From Flavobacteriaceae bacterium (GTDB lineage Bacteria; Bacteroidota; Bacteroidia; Flavobacteriales; Flavobacteriaceae), in NCBI GenBank assembly GCA_030618945.1, contig JAUXCI010000201.1, positions 1 through 5,135 of the forward strand: 5,135 nucleotides of DNA, read 5' to 3'. Each line of letters opens with the position of its first letter. Position 1 is the first letter of the stretch. Below are positions 1-5,135 of the stretch, piece by piece. A program made the translations under genes and the position numbers. The notes beneath the pieces are model-generated. The model saw nothing but the letters and a program-made list of their open reading frames with translations, was not told where the DNA came from and ran no database searches.

Positions 1-132
1 ATAATAAACTTGATTCACCTTAAATTCCTGAGACCCAGAGACATCATTTGAATAAACTTTTGACAGCTTTAACTCCATTGCACTTCCAAGTAATACACTA
101 AAACCAATAAATATAAAAAGTAAAGTTTTCAT
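1..132 (-). CDS. N-terminal part of an exported protein of unknown function (3' end outside window)
   Basis: The first 44 codons are visible, starting at the ATG complementary to 130-132 and still open at position 1. The N-terminus looks like a Sec signal peptide: Met-Lys, then a hydrophobic core at about residues 4-15 (LLFIFIGFSVLL), then Gly-Ser-Ala at 16-18, a plausible signal peptidase I site. The visible mature part (about residues 19-44) is polar and begins MELKLSKVYSND. It shows no family motif I recognise. An in-frame TAG lies seven codons upstream of the ATG, with no alternative ATG between, so the start is well constrained. The gene begins 291 bp after the stop of the cyclic-nucleotide-binding gene, so it probably has its own promoter, though I find no convincing one. 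Export is inferred; the function is unknown. Confidence 0.6.
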   Translation of the reverse strand, partial: MKTLLFIFIGFSVLLGSAMELKLSKVYSNDVSGSQEFKVNQVYY

Positions 133-289
133 AATGAATTTTGAATATGTAAGCTAACAAGCATATAAGAAAAGGACAAACAGATTAGGACGAATAGGCT
201 CATTCCTTTTCCCGAGCTAGGGTTTTATTTATCGAACGTTAAAGAAAAGTTAAAAAATGGTAAAGCGCAGTTCTATATACCGTGGCATT

Positions 290-307
290 GGGCCAAAACT
301 TTGGCCC
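290..307. repeat. 8-bp perfect inverted repeat, 2-nt spacer
   Basis: GGGCCAAA at 290-297 is followed by two bases and its exact reverse complement TTTGGCCC at 300-307. It is the most GC-rich spot in the 291-bp gap between the nucleotide-binding gene and the exported-protein gene. Neither strand has a T-tract after it, so it is not a standard intrinsic terminator. It could be a protein-binding dyad or an mRNA hairpin in the leader of the gene starting at 132. The symmetry is seen directly; any role is inference. Confidence 0.4.
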
Positions 308-360
308 TAAACCCTATTAAAACTACCAAAACAGGAGTCCTAATATTTCATAATTCTTAT

Positions 361-397
361 AAAAAAAATGTATCAGTCGATTTAAACAATAAATCAA
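361..397 (-). terminator. Weak candidate terminator after the nucleotide-binding gene
   Basis: Read on the minus strand, 27 nt after the stop at 424, GATTTA (395-390) and TAAATC (384-379) form a 6-bp AU-rich stem with a 5-nt loop. One U-G and one U-A pair can extend it to 8 bp. A run of eight T follows at 368-361, but it is separated from the stem by about 8 nt, and the stem is weak. The position suits an operon end; the structure is poor, so this is tentative. Confidence 0.25.
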
Positions 398-423
398 TCA
401 TGGAAGAATCAAAAGCAAAGCTA

Positions 424-780
424 TCAATCTTTAATTTTCTTATTTACCTCTCTTAGCCTATTGGACATTTTCTCTAAAAGTCTATAGGCCAATGTAGAAT
501 CCTTATGGATTGATTGATAAAAATTCCTTTTGACAATGGTCATTACCTTAGTATCTCCAAGCGCTTTAACCGTACATGATCGAACATCCTTTTCAAAGAG
601 GCCCATCTCCCCAAAAAATTCCGTTTCACCAAGTTCAGCCACTTTTATTTCCTTTTCACCAAATTCTTTGATCACCTCAACCTTTCCTTCCTGAATCACA
701 TAAAGACAATTCCCTGAAGAGCCCTGTTTGATAATGGTTTGCCCGTCTTTATATAAGTGTCCTAAGGTCTTGTCTTTCAT
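424..780 (-). CDS. Stand-alone cyclic-nucleotide-binding domain protein (CRP/PKA-type fold, no DNA-binding domain)
   Basis: This 118-residue protein is essentially one cyclic-nucleotide-binding domain. Residues about 8-50 match the beta-roll (LYKDGQTIIKQG, then LYVIQEGKVEV). The phosphate-binding cassette follows: FGEMGL at 56-61, then Arg67-Ser-Cys-Thr-Val71. Glu58 is the usual ribose contact and Arg67 the usual phosphate contact, so ligand binding looks intact. The C-terminal helix (about 97-118, RLLEKMSNRLREV) resembles the CRP C-helix used for dimerisation, and the protein ends there without the helix-turn-helix of CRP/FNR regulators. It is therefore more likely to act by protein-protein contact than as a transcription factor. 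The ATG at 780-778 lies 10 bp after the oxidoreductase stop, so the two genes are probably cotranscribed, and that enzyme is the obvious candidate partner. Whether it binds cAMP, cGMP or another ligand cannot be read from sequence. Family is confident; partner and role are inferred. Confidence 0.9.
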   Translation of the reverse strand: MKDKTLGHLYKDGQTIIKQGSSGNCLYVIQEGKVEVIKEFGEKEIKVAELGETEFFGEMGLFEKDVRSCTVKALGDTKVMTIVKRNFYQSIHKDSTLAYRLLEKMSNRLREVNKKIKD

Positions 781-790
781 GGTCTTTAAT

Positions 791-2134
791 TTATATTCTT
801 TTTATGTTTGAATAAATGATACTTTGAAGAAAGTTAAATAAAAGCAAAGGGTGTAAAAACTGCAGCAAAATGTCGCGATAGTTGGCACTACCTGTAAAAG
901 TGTCCCAAAGTGCTGAGCTCATCAATCGTTTCCTACTTTCTTTTTTCTGTTCTTGGGCCACCATATGTAGGATTCCTTTCTTTAGAAAATCTGATTTTTG
1001 AATGATTCGGGTAATCAAAAAAATGAACTTCCCAACTGTGTTATCCCGATCAATATCTTGACAAACCGGTCTATACCATTCGTCAAAGTTTTTTTTAGAG
1101 ATACCCTCAAATATAACCGTCTTCGCAGCTGCTCTCCCGGTAATATAAGCTGCTCCAATACCATTTTTATACAGTTTTGAAGAGGCCGAGTCACCAACGA
1201 GCACCAATCTGTCATCAAATGGTTCAATCGCTCCTTTCACGTTAATGAAGGGGTAACATTTACAAGGTGTCGCATCAATAAGTTTTAAATTTTTTGGAAA
1301 ACACCCTTTAACCTGTTCAGCCGATATAAAATTGGCAACTACTTCTTTGTCAATGTCTTTTCCAAGCAAAACCAAAGTCACATAATTTTCTTTTGGGATC
1401 AGCGCCCCAAAGGTGACATTGGGTATGTTGAGCAAAAAAACGTGCATTGAATCATTAAAATACTTGTCAACAGTGGTCTTCTCAAAAAAAAATTCGCTTA
1501 TATAAGTACGCGTTATCTTCGGGGCTTTAAATCGGGGGCATAATGATCCAAAAAGATCAAGGGTCTTTTTGTTTAAACCCACCGCTCCAACTACCAGATC
1601 GTATTTTTTATCCCCAAGCCTTTTTGATTTAACAAGAATCCCATCTTCCTGCCTTTCCATCTGACTGATCTTTTCAGCTATAATCCTTGCTCCTTTTTCC
1701 TCACATAAGCCTAATAAAAAATTATCAAAGCTTCTTTGGGACGTATCTAGGCATCCTTTGGGACCACCTCCTCTAAAAACAGCAGCTATACGTTGCTCAT
1801 TACTTGGTGTTTTAATAATAGCTGCGCCTTGTTCAGCGTGCATAGTGTAACTGTCAATTCCCCTTTGAATGATTTCTGAGGGGATCACAATTCCAGCAGT
1901 AGAAAGTTTTTGTACCAGTGACTCTGAAATAATACCCCCACAATGATTACATCCACCAGCTCCAATTTTTGAAAAATTTTTAGCTTCATAAATATCGATG
2001 TCAATCTCAAGATCAAATCTGCTGGCAAATTCAAGGGCAAAATAACTGAAGAAACTTCCTGAAGGACCACCTCCAATTACTGCAATACAAGACCCATCAA
2101 CTAGCTCAATATTTTGATGAGATCGATTGTCCAT
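791..2134 (-). CDS. FAD-dependent oxidoreductase, geranylgeranyl-reductase-like, with CxxC motif
   Basis: This predicted flavoprotein has 447 residues counted from the ATG at 2134-2132. A Rossmann dinucleotide-binding motif (VIGGGPSGS, glycines at 21-23 and 26) opens the protein. An acidic strand end (DIYEAK) follows, then GCNHCGG with Cys62 and Cys65, RGGGPKG at 121-127, a hydrophobic strand DLVVGAVG, and the second FAD motif RLVLVGDSA with Gly314-Asp315. This is the layout of the geranylgeranyl reductase/p-hydroxybenzoate hydroxylase superfamily. A further Cys-Lys-Cys lies at 291-293. The last 80 or so residues hold hydrophobic stretches (about 369-378 and 422-440) that could anchor it to the membrane. 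Its substrate is unknown; prenyl-lipid or quinone reduction is only a family-based guess. A TTG at 2149 would add five residues, but the ATG is preferred: it is preceded by an A-rich tract and leaves about 20 residues before the FAD motif. An in-frame TGA lies just upstream of the TTG. It precedes the cyclic-nucleotide-binding gene by 10 bp. Confidence 0.85.
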   Translation of the reverse strand: MDNRSHQNIELVDGSCIAVIGGGPSGSFFSYFALEFASRFDLEIDIDIYEAKNFSKIGAGGCNHCGGIISESLVQKLSTAGIVIPSEIIQRGIDSYTMHAEQGAAIIKTPSNEQRIAAVFRGGGPKGCLDTSQRSFDNFLLGLCEEKGARIIAEKISQMERQEDGILVKSKRLGDKKYDLVVGAVGLNKKTLDLFGSLCPRFKAPKITRTYISEFFFEKTTVDKYFNDSMHVFLLNIPNVTFGALIPKENYVTLVLLGKDIDKEVVANFISAEQVKGCFPKNLKLIDATPCKCYPFINVKGAIEPFDDRLVLVGDSASSKLYKNGIGAAYITGRAAAKTVIFEGISKKNFDEWYRPVCQDIDRDNTVGKFIFLITRIIQKSDFLKKGILHMVAQEQKKESRKRLMSSALWDTFTGSANYRDILLQFLHPLLLFNFLQSIIYSNIKRI

Positions 2135-2157
2135 TTTTTTAAATTCCAATAAGTCAA

Positions 2158-2187
2158 ATCATAGAATCAAGAATTCCAACACCTCAA
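2158..2187 (-). promoter_or_regulatory. Possible sigma-70-like promoter for the oxidoreductase operon
   Basis: On the minus strand TTGAGG (2187-2182) and TATGAT (2163-2158) are separated by 18 bp and resemble -35 and -10 boxes. Transcription would start near 2151, leaving a leader of about 17 nt before the ATG at 2134 but almost none before the TTG at 2149. This agrees with the ATG start. The Bacteroidota primary sigma factor usually prefers TAnnTTTG at -7, which is not matched exactly here (TATGATTTG has one extra base). Low confidence. Confidence 0.2.
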
Positions 2188-2277
2188 TTCTGGTTTAAGA
2201 ATTTCTAATTATTTCAATAACGGGGCAGTTTTCCTTATTTTGCTTGTTTAAAGTTATGTTTATAAATTCTGAATTTT

Positions 2278-2293
2278 TATGATTTTTATCATA
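2278..2293. promoter_or_regulatory. Perfect 6-bp dyad with FNR/CRP-type spacing
   Basis: TATGAT and ATCATA flank a 4-nt TTTT spacer in the gap between the amidotransferase and oxidoreductase genes. The inner ATGAT-N4-ATCAT differs from the FNR consensus TTGAT-N4-ATCAA at one base in each half, and the spacing is the same. The centre lies about 150 bp upstream of the oxidoreductase ATG. It may be an operator for a CRP/FNR-family regulator, or a chance palindrome in AT-rich DNA. No such DNA-binding regulator is encoded in this window. Confidence 0.25.
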
Positions 2294-2296
2294 TTC

Positions 2297-2318
2297 TTAT
2301 AGGGAACGACCCTGATAA
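2297..2318 (-). terminator. Candidate hairpin after the amidotransferase gene
   Basis: About 20 nt after the amidotransferase stop, TTAT and AGGG on the minus strand pair with CCCT and ATAA around a 5-nt loop. This gives an 8-bp stem with a single bulged base. No T-run follows, so it would be a weak intrinsic terminator or an mRNA 3'-end stabiliser. The position fits; the missing U-tract argues against efficient termination. Confidence 0.25.
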
Positions 2319-2337
2319 AGTAAATGAGCATTGAAAT

Positions 2338-3216
2338 TTAAACGATAGGTTTGATCGCTACAGCAAGATCTTCTCCAACTGTGATATAATGATTTTCAGG
2401 AATTTCTTTCCAAAAATTTTTGTTATCACTTAATACCTCTGACGCAATCAGAACCCCATGATCAGCTGAATCCGCACTTCTAAACCTTAAATAGCCTTCT
2501 TTACACGTATAACACTCTGCATTAGCTGCAATATGTAATGACCTTGTTTCTTCATCCGGTTTCGTACTATATCGTGTAGCCAATAAAGATTTTCCATTGG
2601 TCACAACCAGATTATAAAGTGAGGGAGATAGCATTTGCGCGTTTCTTTTCATCTCTTCAATTTCCGCAAATGTCTGTGAAAGACAAGACGCCAACTCATC
2701 AAAATTCAGGGCTTCTCCTTCTTTATTTAATGTATTCTTTAACTCACCTATTATGGTCATAAAAAGTGCAAAAATGTATTGAGTGTCTGTTTGCCCTTCT
2801 ATCCATTGAAAAATGTCATCATCTAACCGGTTGATTAAAGTTCTTTTGATTTTTCCGAAATCTTTTATTCCCCCATTTTGCATCATTAAAAATTCCTTAT
2901 ACTGAAAAGGATGACTGTTATGAATAGAAACTCCACCTTGAGTAGCCGCCCTAATATGAGCCAATAAACAATTGGTCCTTATCATGGAAGCATTGTATGA
3001 AAGGTTCTCATCATTCCATGCAGGACGAATAGACCGGAACAAGGCGGGTTCAATTCTTCGTGCATGATTATACCATCCAATTCCAAATCCATCCCCATTT
3101 ACCGTCATATCACTTTCCTGTGCATGATGACTTTGCTTCATCAATGAATTTTTTGGTTTCAGAAGTAACTCATCAGCGAAAATTGGTTTACCCAAATAAG
3201 CTAAAAATCGGCACAT
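2338..3216 (-). CDS. Class II glutamine amidotransferase, YafJ/EgtC/Dug3 type
   Basis: This 292-residue protein is an N-terminal-nucleophile amidotransferase domain from end to end. It starts Met-Cys-Arg-Phe-Leu; removal of Met would expose Cys2 as the catalytic nucleophile, which fixes the ATG at 3216-3214. Family motifs follow in order: NGDGFGIGWY at 40-49, AHIRAAT at 86-92, NSHPF at 100-104, the oxyanion-type NGG at 114-116, TDT at 143-145 and a late IASE at 257-260. No synthase domain is fused, so it either hydrolyses a gamma-glutamyl amide itself or passes ammonia to an unknown partner. From memory, PAWNDENL and the NGGI...IKR region resemble yeast Dug3, which works with Dug2 in glutathione breakdown; EgtC acts in ergothioneine synthesis. 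Neither Dug2 nor the ergothioneine genes EgtB or EgtD are visible, so the substrate is open. It lies 131 bp after the cyclase and 188 bp (TTG) or 203 bp (ATG) before the oxidoreductase. Family assignment is strong; pathway is unknown. Confidence 0.9.
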   Translation of the reverse strand: MCRFLAYLGKPIFADELLLKPKNSLMKQSHHAQESDMTVNGDGFGIGWYNHARRIEPALFRSIRPAWNDENLSYNASMIRTNCLLAHIRAATQGGVSIHNSHPFQYKEFLMMQNGGIKDFGKIKRTLINRLDDDIFQWIEGQTDTQYIFALFMTIIGELKNTLNKEGEALNFDELASCLSQTFAEIEEMKRNAQMLSPSLYNLVVTNGKSLLATRYSTKPDEETRSLHIAANAECYTCKEGYLRFRSADSADHGVLIASEVLSDNKNFWKEIPENHYITVGEDLAVAIKPIV

Positions 3217-3347
3217 AAGTTTAATTTAAGCAGATCCTAAACACCAAAGGTTTATTCGCCTCTTAAAGTTAAGAAGTATCCCTCAATTAGCCTTTAAATT
3301 AAATGATTTTTTTAAACTGAATTCTAAATAAATATGGTGATTTTTAT

Positions 3348-5135
3348 TTACGAAACAAGGACCGTTTCTTGAAGTTGCAGTTTATCCAGAAATGATTGAT
3401 TTTTGATGCCATTCACAAAATACATTTTCATCATCCCCTTGTTCTTTACGTCAATTTCACCCCTATATTCGCATTCATAAACGTCTTTGATCAAGTCATA
3501 GGTGCTTTCGGACACGTTGATTTTTCCGGCACTTGACTTGGTCTCCATCCTTGAAGCCACGTTGACCGAATCTCCCCAGATATCATAGGCAAACTTCTTG
3601 GTTCCTACCACTCCGGCCACAATAGGGCCCGTATTCATACCAATTCTTACGTCAAACTTAGTCTCGTGATCCATTCGTGTTTTCTTAGATTCTTCTATAA
3701 ACTCAATGATTTCAATTGCAGCTTGAACAGCCCTAAAGACATCATTTTCTCCAGGATTGTGTAATCCCGCAGCGCACATATAGGCATCGCCAATAGTTTT
3801 GATCTTCTCCACGCCATACTTCTCCATGATTTCGTCAAACTTCGAAAAGTAATAATCCACGCTATTAACAAGCTCCTCAGGTTCTAAGTTTTTGGCATAA
3901 GCCGTAAACCCGACAAAATCACTAAACAAAACGGTAACACTTTCGGATCTTTTAGCTTTAACCTTTCCGAATTCCTTTAATTCAAGGGCTGTTTCCTCCG
4001 GAAGGATATTGAGAAGAAGGCTCTCAGATCGGTTCTTTTCATTTTCGATGATCAAATTGGTTTCTTGTATAAACTTATAGCGCCTAAACAAACTTATGGC
4101 CAGTAGCACCACTAAAAACAGAAATATCCCTGTTACCCAAATCACATTCTTTTGACGCTTTTCTGTCAACTCCTGAATCTCTGCTTCCTTCTCTAACAAA
4201 CCAATTTCATCTTCTTTCTTTTCAAGATCAAAATCGAATTGAAGGCCTCGTATTTTATCATCTGTTTCCAAATTAAATATCAAATCTTTTTGGTTCAGAT
4301 AGAGTGACTGATATTTAAATGCATTTGAATAATCACCAATTTCTGCGTATGACTGAGACATTCCCTCGTAAATGTCTCTCAATTCATCATTGGCCTCCAT
4401 TTCCTTTGCAAGAATTTCTGCTTCGCTGTAAGCAGCTAATGCCATTTTATAATCATCTTGCTTATGCACTGATGCTAGCCCTATTAAAGCTTGAATGACT
4501 TCAGATTGCTGATTATTGATTTTTGCAATTTGATATGCTTCATTTAGATAATTTATGGCTTTTCCTTTTTTTCCTTTTCTAAATTCTACAAGGCCCAATT
4601 TTATGAGATTATCTGCACGCAAAGTTATATTTTCAGTGCTTGTCAACGCTTCTTCGTAATATTTTAGGGCATCATCGTACAAGCCTTGTTCAAAATATAC
4701 TTCTCCTTCGCCCATCAAGTATGATGTGATTAATTCAGAATTTTTCAGGGATGACCGATAGCCCTCTATTCTGTTAAAAAACTCCAATGCTTTTTCATAA
4801 TCCTGCATTTCTGTATACAAGCCACCCAAATTTAATAAGGCTTGTACTATATTAAACGGATCCTGAGTTTTTTCAGATAGACTTAAAGACCGTAAATAAT
4901 AATCTAAGGCTTTTGGGTGACTGCCCTGGCTGTAATAAACAGCTCCCAAGTTATTTACAAGCTTGGCAATTCCTACGGTATCATGAATGGCTTCAAAAGT
5001 TTTCAGTGACTCGGTCCAATAATCTAATACCGCCAAATAATCACTTTGATAATAAGCGGCCAGACCAATGTTCTTAAGAGCATTTGCTTTTCCCTCTTTA
5101 AAATCTAATTGTGTCGCAAGCTTATTGGCCTGTTC
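3348..5135 (-). CDS. Membrane-anchored TPR class III adenylate cyclase (5' end outside window)
   Basis: The frame is open to the right edge, giving 595 visible residues, numbered here from the edge. A TTG at 5036-5034 can be read as a start but sits inside a TPR, and coding sequence continues upstream of it. About seven TPRs fill residues 16-284 (for example NNLGAVYYSQGSHPKALDYY). A charged coiled coil follows at about 290-329, a single membrane helix at 330-350, then FRRYKF, which suggests a cytoplasmic C-terminus. The linker LLLNILPEETALELKEFG (373-390) is typical of the segment before class III cyclase domains. The cyclase domain (about 400-560) keeps metal-binding Asp406 and Asp450, adenine-selecting Lys446 (KTIGDAYM) and Asp518 (YDIWGD), and transition-state Asn525 and Arg529. 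It should therefore make cAMP as a homodimer. The TPRs are probably periplasmic and sense or bind a partner; this depends on an unseen N-terminal signal peptide. Product specificity is inferred from residues, not shown. Confidence 0.93.
   Translation of the reverse strand, partial: EQANKLATQLDFKEGKANALKNIGLAAYYQSDYLAVLDYWTESLKTFEAIHDTVGIAKLVNNLGAVYYSQGSHPKALDYYLRSLSLSEKTQDPFNIVQALLNLGGLYTEMQDYEKALEFFNRIEGYRSSLKNSELITSYLMGEGEVYFEQGLYDDALKYYEEALTSTENITLRADNLIKLGLVEFRKGKKGKAINYLNEAYQIAKINNQQSEVIQALIGLASVHKQDDYKMALAAYSEAEILAKEMEANDELRDIYEGMSQSYAEIGDYSNAFKYQSLYLNQKDLIFNLETDDKIRGLQFDFDLEKKEDEIGLLEKEAEIQELTEKRQKNVIWVTGIFLFLVVLLAISLFRRYKFIQETNLIIENEKNRSESLLLNILPEETALELKEFGKVKAKRSESVTVLFSDFVGFTAYAKNLEPEELVNSVDYYFSKFDEIMEKYGVEKIKTIGDAYMCAAGLHNPGENDVFRAVQAAIEIIEFIEESKKTRMDHETKFDVRIGMNTGPIVAGVVGTKKFAYDIWGDSVNVASRMETKSSAGKINVSESTYDLIKDVYECEYRGEIDVKNKGMMKMYFVNGIKNQSFLDKLQLQETVLVS

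Noticed and set aside
257..310. Plus-strand 17-codon frame in the gap between genes
   Set aside because: It is too short, has no plausible ribosome binding site, and is partly made of the inverted repeat.
416..423. Exact TAnnTTTG match (TAGCTTTG on the minus strand) as a Bacteroidota promoter
   Set aside because: No TTTG-type -33 element lies at the right distance upstream and it is nearly 290 bp from the next start. An 8-mer with two free bases is common by chance.
424..780. CRP/FNR transcription factor
   Set aside because: The protein ends after the C-helix, with no residues left for a helix-turn-helix, and the downstream sequence shows no frameshifted continuation.
998..1180. Plus-strand open frame of 60 codons inside the oxidoreductase gene
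   Set aside because: It is antisense to a well-supported coding region, has no recognisable motif, and is explained by chance.
1015..1227. Minus-strand open frame of 70 codons in another frame of the oxidoreductase
   Set aside because: It overlaps the conserved FAD-motif coding region and has no domain signature.
1885..2076. Minus-strand open frame of 63 codons in another frame of the oxidoreductase
   Set aside because: It overlaps the Rossmann-fold coding region and shows no independent features.
2135..2149. TTG at 2149 as the oxidoreductase start
   Set aside because: It adds only five residues (two of them the Lys-Lys of an A-rich tract) to an ATG with a more normal upstream context. It cannot be excluded.
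3217..3347. Promoter or terminator between the cyclase and amidotransferase genes
   Set aside because: The region is AT-rich with short palindromes, but I found no hairpin followed by a T-tract and no well-spaced promoter boxes. AAACCTTTG near 3250 lacks the required spacing.

Overview
The window is about 5.1 kb of AT-rich DNA in which every supportable gene lies on the minus strand, so transcription runs from position 5135 towards 1. The AT-rich composition, the lack of clear Shine-Dalgarno sequences and the TPR-transmembrane-cyclase architecture suggest a member of the Bacteroidota, perhaps a Cytophagales-like environmental bacterium. This assignment is inferred from style, not from a marker gene.

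In order of transcription the window holds: (1) a membrane-anchored class III adenylate cyclase with an N-terminal TPR sensor region, whose 5' end lies outside the window (3348-5135); (2) a class II glutamine amidotransferase of the YafJ/EgtC/Dug3 type (2338-3216); (3) a geranylgeranyl-reductase-like FAD-dependent oxidoreductase with a CxxC motif beside the flavin site (start probably at 2134, stop at 791); (4) a stand-alone cyclic-nucleotide-binding domain of 118 residues with no DNA-binding domain, only 10 bp after the oxidoreductase (424-780); (5) the first 44 codons of a protein with a signal peptide, running off the left edge (1-132).

The oxidoreductase and the nucleotide-binding protein almost certainly form an operon. 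The cyclase and amidotransferase are separated from them and from each other by gaps of 131 and 188 bp, so they may be separate transcription units. The intergenic regions hold only weak signals: an FNR/CRP-spaced dyad at 2278-2293, two poor terminator candidates, a sigma-70-like promoter candidate before the oxidoreductase, and an 8-bp inverted repeat at 290-307.

The most interesting hypothesis is a local second-messenger module. The cyclase has the residues expected for cAMP synthesis. A small effector domain with an intact phosphate-binding cassette is encoded about 2.6 kb further along the same strand, tightly coupled to a redox flavoprotein. This would be control of an enzyme by cAMP at the protein level, not through transcription. 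It is inferred from gene content and order only. No mobile element, CRISPR array, tRNA or rRNA was seen.
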